Source: Alcanivorax sediminis (GTDB lineage Bacteria > Pseudomonadota > Gammaproteobacteria > Pseudomonadales > Alcanivoracaceae). Taken from it: DNA of 64,000 nucleotides. Made by a program: the position numbers and the translations under genes. Positions 1-8,004 of this stretch are shown piece after piece. Under the pieces are notes generated by a model. That model was not told the origin of the DNA. It ran no database searches and was given only the letters and a program-made list of their open reading frames with translations. Positions within the stretch are counted from its first letter, which is position 1; each line of letters begins with the position of its first letter. The stretch spans positions 2,108,001 through 2,172,000 of the forward strand of contig NZ_WIRE01000001.1 of assembly GCF_009601165.1 (NCBI RefSeq), written 5' to 3'.

Positions 1-926
1 CGGTGAACCTGAACATGACGGATGATGGTGTTGCTGCCACAGCCACCCAGCGTCAGACCGTTGAGCTCATTATTGGCATACACCTCAAAGCCGGCGTACT
101 CAATGCGTGTGTACTCCATTACGCCGCAGGAGGATTCTGCATCGCGCCCACCAAACTGTCCGCGGGTGTCGCCGTAAGGTACCCCTTCAATTTGGGCGTT
201 GGCGACATTAACCGGGGCGCTTCCCAGCAGTACCACACCTCCCCAGTCGCCCGGAGTACGGGTGCCAGGAGCCTGGTTGCTGGTGAACACAATGGGGGCT
301 CCTTCCTGGCCACGGGCAAACAGGGTGGCGTCGCGGGTGACGACCAGCGCTGACCCGGGTCGGCCTTCTATGAGCGTACCGGGTTCGATGGTGAGACTGC
401 TGTTCCCTTCCAGATAGACGATGCCATCCAGGATCCATGTCGTGTTCGCTGTCCAGGTGTGGCTGCCGGTCAAGGAGCCTTGGACCACATGCCGCCCGGC
501 AAGGGCTTCGTGAAGGGGCTTGTAACCGAAGAAACCAATTACGCCCAGCATAACGGCGGCCAGTGCCAGCCATGTGTAGGTGCCGCGATGGCTCTGCCGG
601 CGCTGCTCAATGGGGCTGTGCTGCTTGAGCGTTTCCGCAATATCTGGATTGGTTACCGACGGACTGACTGTTTTGCTGCCCGGTTTTTTGTTGAGCAGAA
701 CACCGTCACGATTCGCCTGTTGTAGCTTGTTGCCCAGCGCGCGAATCTTGCGATTCTCGCTCTGCGTTGCGCGCTTGATGATCTCGGCCCGATAGACCGG
801 GTCGTTGAGTAATGTATTGAAATGAACAAAGCGCAGACTGCTGTCATTTTCCTGATCAAAGTTCTGCTTGAGTTGCCACAGAAGCTCAACCAGTTGCGCG
901 CGCGGAGATGATACTGCATCCACCAT
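1..926 (-). CDS. Membrane-anchored beta-helix-like protein, 3' end outside window
   Basis: The frame is open from an ATG at 926 to the window edge, so only the first 308 codons are seen. A GGGGGA ribosome site sits just upstream of the ATG. Residues 1 to about 115 are soluble, charged and probably cytoplasmic. One hydrophobic segment follows at about residues 119-136 (LALAAVMLGVIGFFG), giving a type II anchor with no signal peptidase site. The exported part has short beta-strand repeats of the kind 'LTIEPGTLIEG', 'PIVFTSNQ' and 'DWGGVVLLGSAPVNV'. This is typical of right-handed beta-helix surface proteins found in many marine bacteria. The function is unknown. The single-pass anchor in place of a cleavable signal is the notable feature. 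The call is inferred from motif style only. Confidence 0.75.
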   Translation of the reverse strand, partial: MVDAVSSPRAQLVELLWQLKQNFDQENDSSLRFVHFNTLLNDPVYRAEIIKRATQSENRKIRALGNKLQQANRDGVLLNKKPGSKTVSPSVTNPDIAETLKQHSPIEQRRQSHRGTYTWLALAAVMLGVIGFFGYKPLHEALAGRHVVQGSLTGSHTWTANTTWILDGIVYLEGNSSLTIEPGTLIEGRPGSALVVTRDATLFARGQEGAPIVFTSNQAPGTRTPGDWGGVVLLGSAPVNVANAQIEGVPYGDTRGQFGGRDAESSCGVMEYTRIEYAGFEVYANNELNGLTLGGCGSNTIIRHVQVH

Positions 927-1077
927 AAATCCCCCCTGGATTACGGCCCTCCTGATGTGGCGGCGCCGTAGGCGAAAATTCGAATTGAGCGGGGAGTGTG
1001 GAAAATAAATATGACAGAAGAGTGAACGTTGCCAGCGAATTGCGGGAGCAATGTCGCTGACAACGAAGGGGGTGGGA

Positions 1078-2679
1078 TCAGCCAGCGTCGGCGAGAATGA
1101 AATCTGCGCCCTTCTCGGCAATCATCACGGTGGGGGCATTGGTGTTGCCGCCTACCAGGGTTGGCATGATGGAGGCGTCGATGACGCGCAGGCCTTCAAG
1201 GCCATGAACACGTAACTGGCTATCCACTACGGCCATATCGTCGCTACCCATTTTGCAGGTGCCTACGGGATGATAGATGTTGTCGCACTTCTGGCGCAGG
1301 AAGTCACGCAGCTGGTCGTCAGTCTGCACATGGGCTCCAGGGAAGATTTCCTCTCCTCGCCATGGGGCGAGAGCATCCTGGCCCATGATTCGTCGAACTT
1401 CCTTGAGGCCACGCAGCATGCCTTCCATGTCTTCCGGGTGCTCAAGGAAGCGAGGGTCGATGAGTGCTGGTGAGCGAGGGTTGGCATCACGCAGAGTGAT
1501 GCTGCCGCGGCTTTTCGGGCGCAGGATACAGACATGGCCGGAGTAACCATGGCCCATGCTGAAGCCCAGATTAAGACCATGGTTATCAAGACGGGCGGCA
1601 GTCAGGTGCAGCTGCAGATCCGGAATGGGTTCTTCGGGACGGGACTTGATGAAGCCGCCCGCTTCCGCCACGTTGGAAGTCAGCTGACCCGTGCGACGAT
1701 AAAAGAAATCAAAGATCCCTTTCAGGCCGGTCATCAACAGGGCGACGGGATCGAGGCTGAGCGTGTCTTTTTTGAGGCTCTTGTGAACGACCAACACGTC
1801 CGGGTGATCCTGCAGGTTCTCACCGACGCCGGGCAATTCATGCACCAGAGGGATATTGTGCTCTGCCAGCTCTGCCGCCGGGCCCACACCGGACAGTTTC
1901 AGCAGCTGTGGAGAGTTAATGGAACCGCCGGAGAGAATGACTTCCCGGCTGGCCTTGAGCGTGCGGATCTGGCCGTTGTGTTCGACTTCGACGCCGACGG
2001 CACGTTTGCCTTCGAACAACACGCGGTTGGCCAGGCAGTTCGTCATCACCGTCAGGTTGGGGCGGTCCATCACCGGGTGCAGGAATGCGCGAGACACGCC
2101 GCAGCGCTCTCCGTCTTTCTGATTGACCTTGTACAGGCCAACGCCTTCCTGAACGTCATTGTTAAAGTCATCTGTCTGCGGATGACCGGCTTCAACTCCG
2201 GCTTTGATAAAGGCATTACTCACAGGGTGGGAATAGCGCAGGTTGGCAATGTTGAGCTTGCCGCCGGTGCCGTGAAACGCGTTTTCACCATCTTCGTAGT
2301 GTTCGGAGCGCTTGAACACGGGCAGCACGTCATCGTAGCTCCAGCCTTCATTACCCAGCTCTGCCCAGTGGTCATAATCCCACTTGTGACCGCGGGTGTA
2401 GCACATGGCGTTGACGGCAGAAGAGCCGCCAAGGGTCTTGCCGCGGGGAATGTAGATCTGGCGGTTGTTGAGCGCTTTTTGCGGTACGGTGTAATAACGC
2501 CAGTTGCGGGCATTGGAGCGCATCATCAGGATGATGCCGGCGGGGATACGGATAAAAAGGCTGTTGTCCGCAGGCCCGGCTTCCAGCAGGCAAACCCGGT
2601 TATCCGGGTTTTCGGAAAGGCGGTTGGCCAGTACGCAGCCGGCAGATCCGGCACCGACAATGATGTAATCAAACTCCAT
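1078..2679 (-). CDS. GMC-family FAD alcohol dehydrogenase (AlkJ/choline dehydrogenase-like)
   Basis: A 533-residue flavoprotein of the glucose-methanol-choline oxidoreductase family. The N-terminus holds the FAD dinucleotide fold (GAGSAG at residues 9-14, then LLEAGP). The family signatures GGSSAVN and GGSINSPQLL follow in the first half. The C-terminus has the catalytic HPVGTCKMG and the NTNAPTVMIAEK segment carrying the second active-site residue. There is no signal peptide. Relatives include AlkJ, which oxidises medium-chain alcohols on the inner membrane during alkane degradation, and choline dehydrogenase. In a wax-ester-forming bacterium an aliphatic alcohol substrate is more likely, but the sequence does not settle it. 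It is transcribed away from the DUF3047 gene. No alkane hydroxylase is adjacent. Confidence 0.9.
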   Translation of the reverse strand: MEFDYIIVGAGSAGCVLANRLSENPDNRVCLLEAGPADNSLFIRIPAGIILMMRSNARNWRYYTVPQKALNNRQIYIPRGKTLGGSSAVNAMCYTRGHKWDYDHWAELGNEGWSYDDVLPVFKRSEHYEDGENAFHGTGGKLNIANLRYSHPVSNAFIKAGVEAGHPQTDDFNNDVQEGVGLYKVNQKDGERCGVSRAFLHPVMDRPNLTVMTNCLANRVLFEGKRAVGVEVEHNGQIRTLKASREVILSGGSINSPQLLKLSGVGPAAELAEHNIPLVHELPGVGENLQDHPDVLVVHKSLKKDTLSLDPVALLMTGLKGIFDFFYRRTGQLTSNVAEAGGFIKSRPEEPIPDLQLHLTAARLDNHGLNLGFSMGHGYSGHVCILRPKSRGSITLRDANPRSPALIDPRFLEHPEDMEGMLRGLKEVRRIMGQDALAPWRGEEIFPGAHVQTDDQLRDFLRQKCDNIYHPVGTCKMGSDDMAVVDSQLRVHGLEGLRVIDASIMPTLVGGNTNAPTVMIAEKGADFILADAG

Positions 2680-2783
2680 GGATAGCCCTCAAACAGTGTG
2701 ACTTACGGAAAACACAAGGCCCTGGCGAGATGACAGGAGTCCTGTTCCGCGTAAACAGTATGTCTATTTTAGGAAAAAAGCCG

Positions 2784-3419
2784 ATGAACACGAGGCTTGT
2801 GACCGACCCGGTGGTCGAATGTTTACTAATTGCAGCTTGCTTGTCGTTGGCTTTCTGGCCGCAAGCGGCGGTTTCACAGGTCCCGGAGGGTTGGGAGCCT
2901 GTGTATTTCGAGGGGAAAACGGAGTATCGGCTTGAATCAGATTGTTGGCACGCACTGGCCAAAGGAACCGCTTCCGGGTTGGCAAGGAAGCATTCGGTCG
3001 ATCTGAGAGCAACACCGGTGCTGCGTTGGCAATGGCGGTCAGATCAACAGCCGGATTGGCCCGGCAAAGAAGAAAAGAGCAAGGAGGGAGACGATTTTGT
3101 CGCTCGGGTCTATGTGATCAAGAAGGGGTGGATGCCCTGGCAAACCCGGGCCATCAATTATGTGTGGTCTCGACAGTATCCCGTTGGTGCTCACTGGCCA
3201 AACCCGTTTGCCAGTCAGGCACATATGGTGGTGGTACAAGGCCCGGATCCCGTGACGGGGTGGCAATCCTTTTCACGTAATGTGCGCGACGATTTTCGCC
3301 GCTATCACCAGCTGGATGTGGAGGAGGTCGATGCGGTTGCGATCATGACGGATGGCGATAACACCGGGGCAACAGTGTCCGCCTGTTACCGTCTGCCGAC
3401 CTTTCAGACGCCGCCATAG
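2784..3419 (+). CDS. DUF3047 family secreted protein
   Basis: A 211-residue protein. The ATG at 2784 is preferred over an in-frame ATG at 2730 because an AGGAAA ribosome site lies just before it. The N-terminus has a hydrophobic stretch (LLIAACLSLAFWPQAAVSQ) that looks like a signal peptide, so the product is probably periplasmic. The body matches the DUF3047 pattern: a single beta-rich domain with 'PVLRWQWR', 'GDDFVARVYVI', an 'INYVWS' segment and a C-terminal 'VDAVAIMTDGDNTG'. The biochemical role of this family is unknown. It is divergent from the GMC dehydrogenase across a gap of about 100 bp, so the two could share a regulatory region. No catalytic motif is evident. Confidence 0.8.
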   Translation: MNTRLVTDPVVECLLIAACLSLAFWPQAAVSQVPEGWEPVYFEGKTEYRLESDCWHALAKGTASGLARKHSVDLRATPVLRWQWRSDQQPDWPGKEEKSKEGDDFVARVYVIKKGWMPWQTRAINYVWSRQYPVGAHWPNPFASQAHMVVVQGPDPVTGWQSFSRNVRDDFRRYHQLDVEEVDAVAIMTDGDNTGATVSACYRLPTFQTPP

Positions 3420-3463
3420 GGCTCGGGTTGCGGCTTGCCGTCTCTGCTGGTTATTATTTGAGC

Positions 3464-3501
3464 ATCTTTGCTTAGCCTGTTGAGGCAGGTTAAGCAAAGA
3501 T
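3464..3501. repeat. 16-bp stem-loop in intergenic region
   Basis: The arms 3464-3479 and 3486-3501 pair over 16 bp with one G-U wobble and a 6-nt loop. No T-run follows on either strand, so it is not a classical intrinsic terminator. It could still end or protect the DUF3047 transcript. Confidence 0.5.
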
Positions 3502-3691
3502 CTCATAGCCAGGGCAGGGTGATTGTGTTCTTGGGTACCCGGAAACCAGTGTTTCACTCTTCAGACACCGTCTGCCAGCGCCCTTGTCCCCCGTTTCTTG
3601 CGTCTCTTCATCCGTTCTGGTTTGTCGCCGAACCGTCATCGCTTCGTGATTACTCTTACCTCATTACACGATTGCACTGGAGAACATGCCC

Positions 3692-4252
3692 ATGAGTGAA
3701 CGGATCCTGCGGCTGGACAAGGGGGGAACCCCGATTGAATGGCTGGACTGGCAAATGGCGGCCACGCTGTATGCCCGCGATCTGGTCACCTGGACGCTGG
3801 GGGAGGTGATCTATCGCCCCAAGGGCGGAATCTGTCGCCACACCGGTAAGCGTTCGACCCTGGCGCTGCACTCCATTATTGCCTGTGATGGGGCGATTCA
3901 CACCCACAGACGTATCGCGCCACCACTTACCAACCGGGCCCTGTTTCGGCGTGATCAGCAACTTTGTCTCTACTGCGGCAAGCCCTTCCCCGAAAGTGCT
4001 CTGACCCGTGATCATATTGTGCCGACTTCCCGGGGCGGTCGGGATCATTGGTCGAATGTGGTGTCGGCCTGCCGGCGCTGCAATCAGCGCAAGGGGAGTC
4101 GGCGACTGGAAGAGATCGATATGGATTTGCTGGCACTGCCTTATGTGCCCAACATGGCGGAATATCTGGCGTTGATTAACAGCCACCGCATTCGCGGGGA
4201 TCAGATGGACTTCCTGCGGCCTCAGTTTGGCAAAGAGAGTCGATTAGCGTAA
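3692..4252 (+). CDS. HNH endonuclease family protein
   Basis: A 186-residue protein with a compact HNH nuclease domain in its middle third. The first zinc knuckle is CLYCGKPF, then TRDHIVPTSRGG supplies the catalytic DH pair. W-S-N-V-V-x-A-C-x-x-C-N-x-R-K-G-S carries the Asn and the second Cys pair. The start at 3692 gives a 9-nt spacing from GGAG; an ATG two codons earlier (3686) is too close but possible. The N-terminal 75 residues carry no domain I recognise. Stand-alone HNH proteins of this layout are common chromosomal genes in Pseudomonas-like bacteria, and there is no phage or intron context here. It sits alone, followed by a hairpin, then pel. Confidence 0.85.
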   Translation: MSERILRLDKGGTPIEWLDWQMAATLYARDLVTWTLGEVIYRPKGGICRHTGKRSTLALHSIIACDGAIHTHRRIAPPLTNRALFRRDQQLCLYCGKPFPESALTRDHIVPTSRGGRDHWSNVVSACRRCNQRKGSRRLEEIDMDLLALPYVPNMAEYLALINSHRIRGDQMDFLRPQFGKESRLA

Positions 4253-4257
4253 GAAGA

Positions 4258-4280
4258 AAGCATGAATTTTCTTCATGCTT
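4258..4280 (+). terminator. Probable terminator after the HNH gene
   Basis: Arms AAGCATGAA and TTCATGCTT enclose a 5-nt loop. A TTTTT run lies eight bases downstream rather than directly after the stem, so termination may be inefficient. Confidence 0.5.
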
Positions 4281-4353
4281 AAACAACTTTTTGCTTTTGT
4301 TCTACAAGTGCCACTGCAGTATTTCTGTTACATCATGTATAAAGCCGGTCACG

Positions 4354-4370
4354 TCACACAAATAATGTGA
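4354..4370. promoter_or_regulatory. Inverted repeat upstream of pelA
   Basis: TCACA-N7-TGTGA ends at the pelA ribosome site (AAGGA at 4370-4374), with a TATAAA-like element about 12 bp upstream of it. A site here would be well placed for a repressor of pel. It does not clearly match the known FleQ-type site, and the regulator is unknown. Confidence 0.3.
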
Positions 4371-4382
4371 AGGAATGCACGT

Positions 4383-7163
4383 TTGTATCGGTTTGCTATT
4401 CTAATAGCGGGAGTGCTTCTTGCACTTGCGGGCAGGGGGCTCGCTGCACAAGCTCCTCCTTCCGCAGCCGCTTTCTACTATGGGGCAGCCATTCCCTGGG
4501 CTGAACTATCCCTATACGAGTATCCGGTGGTGGAACCCGGGCAGGCGAATGGGGTGCCGACTGACTTTCGTGATCAAACCTTTTATGCCTACGTGAGCCT
4601 GGGTGAGGTGCTCGCTTCTCGCTCTTATTTCTCCCGTATCCAGCCGGAGTGGAGACTGGGCAAGAACCCCAACTGGGGCTCCTTCATTCTGGATCAATCC
4701 TCTCAGCCGCTTCGCGACCTTTTCCTGGATCTGGTGTTTGCTCCGTTGTGGGAGCAGGGCTACCGCGGTTTCTTTCTGGATACTCTGGACAGTTATCAGC
4801 TGGCAGTGACGGACGAGGCCGGCCGGCAGGCCCAGCGCGAGGGGTTGGCGGCGCTGATCAATGCGGTGGGCGAGCGTTACCCCGACGCTCGCTTCATCTT
4901 TAACCGTGGCTTTGAGCTGATGCCCATGGTGTCGGCCACGGTGGACGCCATCGCGGCCGAGTCCCTATACCAGAGCTGGCAACCGGACACTCAGGCGTAT
5001 CAGAGCGTGCCGGAAGCCGATCGCGCCTGGTTGATCGAGCAGTTACGTAAAAGCCGGGAAACCTATGGTATCGAGAGCATTGCCATTGACTATGCGCCTT
5101 TAGCCAATCGTGATCAGGCCCGTGAGCTGGCCGGGCGCATTGCCGCCCACGGGATCATTCCGTGGGTCACTAATCCGGCCATCGATGGCATGGGGCTGGG
5201 GCTTAGGGAGATCCTGCCACGGGATGTGCTGGTCATTCATGGCGGCAATGACGAGCGGACCTGGGAGCTGGCTGATGCGGTTCGCTACGGATTGATGCCG
5301 CTGCAGTTTCAGGGACTGGTGCCGGAGATCAGAAGCATTGACGAGGCGATGCCGTCGGGACTACTGCGTGGCCGTTATGCGGGTATCGTGATCTGGCTGG
5401 AGAAAGACAACATCACCACGCCGGCGTTTGAAGACTGGCTGGTTACCCAGCGTGAAGCCGGGGTGCCCATCGCCATGATCGGCTACCCGGCGGTGGACCC
5501 ATTGGGACCCAATGGCAGTGTCTTCGGTTTTGAGGGGCGCAATAATCCCCGTCAGCTGCCTGAAGCAGTGACCCAGCACCCGGCGATGGGGTTTGAGGCG
5601 CCGTTGCCAGCCTACATGCCCGTGGGTGAACCCCTCTACAACAGTCAGGCCACCGTACCCTGGCTGGAGCTGATGTCCGGTCAGCAGCGTTATATGCCGG
5701 TAGCGATGACAGAGTGGGGAGGGTATGCCTTCAACCCTTACGTGATTCGTTCCACCTTGCCTACTGTTCAGGGCAAGGGACTGGAGCGCTGGATGCTCAA
5801 TCCGCTGACCTTCATGAGCGATGCCCTGAAGCTTCCGCAGATGCCGATCCCGGATGTCACCACCGAGAATGGCAAGCGCCTGCTGTTCGCGCACATTGAT
5901 GGTGATGGCTTTCCCAGCCTGGCCGAAGTGGAGGGTTATCAGGGGCAGCCGGATGCGCTTGTGCTGCTGGAAGAGGTTCTCAAGAAGTACAGTGTCCCGA
6001 CGACGGTTTCCATCATCGAAGGTGAGGTTTCTCCGCAGGGGCTGTACCCGAAAATGGCGCCGCGCCTGGAGCACATTGCCCGTCAGATCTTTGCCCTGTC
6101 CCATGTGGAGGCGGCGACGCACACCTATTCCCACCCCTTCTTCTGGTATGACGCTGAAGCGCAACCTGCGGACCTGATCGGTGAGGAAGGGCAGCTGCGC
6201 CTGCCATTACCGAACTACAGCATGACACCGGAACGGGAAGTGGCCGGTTCCGCCCGTTACATTGATAGCAATCTGCTGCCGCCGGGCAAGAAGACCCGCA
6301 TGGTGCTGTGGAGTGGCGATACGATCCCGACGCCGCAAGCGTTGAAGGTTGCCCGAGAGCATGGCCTGCTGAACATGAATGGCAGTGACACCGTCATCAC
6401 TCGCAGTGAGCCAACATGGACGCTTATAAAAGGTATCGGTCTTCCCAAGGGGGGCGAGTATCAGGTGTATGCGCCCAACCAGAATGAAAACATTTATACC
6501 AATGAGTGGACCGGGCCCTTTTATGGATTCAATCGGGTCATCGAGACGTTTGAACTGACCGAAAGCCCGCATCGCTTCAAGCCGGTGGATATCTATTACC
6601 ACACCTACATTGCCAGCAAGAATGCCTCCCTGCAGTCCCTCCTGGATGTGTATCGATGGGCCGGCAAGCAGGACCTGCATCCGGTATTTGCCTCGGAGTA
6701 TGTGCGCAAGGTGCTGGATTTCAACGAGATGGTCATCGCTCGCGACGGCGATCGCTGGCTGGTGCGGGGTGGTGGCGAGCTGCGCACCCTGCGTCTTCCT
6801 TCATCGCTACCCTTGCCGGATCTGACCAGCAGCGAAGGCCTTGCCGGTTACCGGGAAGACAAGCCAGGTCGCTATCTGCATCTCACCGGCAAGCAGGCTA
6901 GCTGGACGGGAACGGAGCAACCGCGGGCGCCCTACCTGCAACAGGCCAATGCCCGCCTGACAGCGTTTGAGACATTGCCAGAGGGATGGCGTTTTTCCCT
7001 GCAGGGCCATGAAGGCTTGTCATTCAGCTTGGCCAACATGACAGGTTGTCAGTTGCGCCAGAACGGCAAGGTCATTTCTCCCGCCCGACGCAGTGGCGGC
7101 CTATATCACTACAGGAGTGCGCGGCATGGGCTCGAAGAGCTACGGCTACAATGTTCGCACTGA
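4383..7163 (+). CDS. pelA: PelA, Pel polysaccharide hydrolase/deacetylase
   Basis: A 926-residue periplasmic enzyme, close in size to Pseudomonas aeruginosa PelA. The start is a TTG, set 8 nt after AAGGA; a nearer ATG at 4375 is out of frame and stops at once. A signal peptide (FAILIAGVLLALAGRGLAAQA) comes first. Residues about 30-270 form the glycoside hydrolase domain of the GH166 type, with the likely catalytic Glu193 in AAESLY. Residues about 500-700 form the polysaccharide deacetylase domain. Its metal site residues are visible as HIDGDG (504-509, Asp506 and Asp508) and H580-x3-H584. In the family the enzyme trims and deacetylates the GalNAc-rich Pel polymer before export. It is the first gene of pelABCDEFG. 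Confidence 0.95.
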   Translation: MYRFAILIAGVLLALAGRGLAAQAPPSAAAFYYGAAIPWAELSLYEYPVVEPGQANGVPTDFRDQTFYAYVSLGEVLASRSYFSRIQPEWRLGKNPNWGSFILDQSSQPLRDLFLDLVFAPLWEQGYRGFFLDTLDSYQLAVTDEAGRQAQREGLAALINAVGERYPDARFIFNRGFELMPMVSATVDAIAAESLYQSWQPDTQAYQSVPEADRAWLIEQLRKSRETYGIESIAIDYAPLANRDQARELAGRIAAHGIIPWVTNPAIDGMGLGLREILPRDVLVIHGGNDERTWELADAVRYGLMPLQFQGLVPEIRSIDEAMPSGLLRGRYAGIVIWLEKDNITTPAFEDWLVTQREAGVPIAMIGYPAVDPLGPNGSVFGFEGRNNPRQLPEAVTQHPAMGFEAPLPAYMPVGEPLYNSQATVPWLELMSGQQRYMPVAMTEWGGYAFNPYVIRSTLPTVQGKGLERWMLNPLTFMSDALKLPQMPIPDVTTENGKRLLFAHIDGDGFPSLAEVEGYQGQPDALVLLEEVLKKYSVPTTVSIIEGEVSPQGLYPKMAPRLEHIARQIFALSHVEAATHTYSHPFFWYDAEAQPADLIGEEGQLRLPLPNYSMTPEREVAGSARYIDSNLLPPGKKTRMVLWSGDTIPTPQALKVAREHGLLNMNGSDTVITRSEPTWTLIKGIGLPKGGEYQVYAPNQNENIYTNEWTGPFYGFNRVIETFELTESPHRFKPVDIYYHTYIASKNASLQSLLDVYRWAGKQDLHPVFASEYVRKVLDFNEMVIARDGDRWLVRGGGELRTLRLPSSLPLPDLTSSEGLAGYREDKPGRYLHLTGKQASWTGTEQPRAPYLQQANARLTAFETLPEGWRFSLQGHEGLSFSLANMTGCQLRQNGKVISPARRSGGLYHYRSARHGLEELRLQCSH

Positions 7164-8004
7164 GCGCCTGAGTGTGGCTCGCTTGCCGGAGCTCGCCATC
7201 CTGATGGTGGTGATACTGGTGGCGTTCTGGCTGGTGTTTCCGCGCAACCTTTCTGAAACCCTGCGCAACTCGCGGCTTGATGCGGTAAGCCTCAGCTACA
7301 TGAAGGCCTGGTTGCGGGCCAAGCCGGATGATTATGAGCTGCGCATGTTGCTGGCCCGCGAACTGGTTGAGTTGGGTGAGTATCAGCAGGCAGCCTATCA
7401 GATGGAATTGATCCCGCGTGGCGAGCGATTCGGTTTCGCTGCGGAGCTGGCCTGGCTGGAATTGCGTCGTGATTTCATCCAGCTGATGGCACTGCAGCCG
7501 GCGGAACGGCCGAGCTCTGCGTTGTATCCGCAAACCCGTGATCGTCTCAAGGCGCTGGATGTTGCCTCGCTGGATGCGCAACACAGCGAACAGGCGGCCG
7601 AAATGGCCATGGCCATGGGACTGGTGGATCAGGCGGTGCGTCTCTATCGCCAGCAAGCAGCAACAGGCCAGGGTCAAGGTGCGGAAAAGTTCCATGCCTT
7701 GTCCGCGCGATTGTTACTGGGTAATGGTCGTTACCGGGATGCGGCAGAAGAGCATCTTGCCGCCATGGATGCCAGTGACAGCTATGCTGTGCGCCGCCGT
7801 TCCTTTCTGGCCGCTCTAGAAGTGCTCCAGGCTGGTGAACTCTATGCGGAAGCCGTACGTGTGATGCGTGAGCGAGACCAGGCTTTCCTCGGAGACAAGG
7901 ACGTGCTTTACCGGTTGATGAATCTGTCACTGGCCTGTGCCGATGTGCCCCAGGCACAACACTATGCAGTGCTGCTGCTTCGGCTGCCGGAGGATGGTAG
8001 TTGA
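7126..8004 (+). CDS. pelB: PelB N-terminal part: inner-membrane anchored TPR protein
   Basis: A 292-residue protein that corresponds to the N-terminal part of PelB. The ATG at 7126 follows AGGAG and lies inside the end of pelA (38-bp overlap); an in-frame GTG at 7093 is less likely. A single membrane segment at about residues 25-42 (LAILMVVILVAFWLVF) anchors it in the inner membrane. The rest is helical TPR repeats in the periplasm. In P. aeruginosa this region is fused to the TPR/porin part in one chain of about 1,200 residues. Here the frame ends in a TGA that overlaps the ATG of the next gene. The two products together (292 + 923 residues) match the usual PelB length. Confidence 0.8.
   Translation: MGSKSYGYNVRTERLSVARLPELAILMVVILVAFWLVFPRNLSETLRNSRLDAVSLSYMKAWLRAKPDDYELRMLLARELVELGEYQQAAYQMELIPRGERFGFAAELAWLELRRDFIQLMALQPAERPSSALYPQTRDRLKALDVASLDAQHSEQAAEMAMAMGLVDQAVRLYRQQAATGQGQGAEKFHALSARLLLGNGRYRDAAEEHLAAMDASDSYAVRRRSFLAALEVLQAGELYAEAVRVMRERDQAFLGDKDVLYRLMNLSLACADVPQAQHYAVLLLRLPEDGS

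Noticed and set aside
1534..2685. 383-codon plus-strand frame opposite the GMC dehydrogenase
   Set aside because: It is the antisense shadow of a gene with complete FAD and catalytic motifs. The frame has no family features and arises from high GC at third positions.
3692..4252. HNH gene as part of a homing or phage element
   Set aside because: There are no intron, integrase, phage or toxin genes around it, and it has the same base composition as its neighbours.
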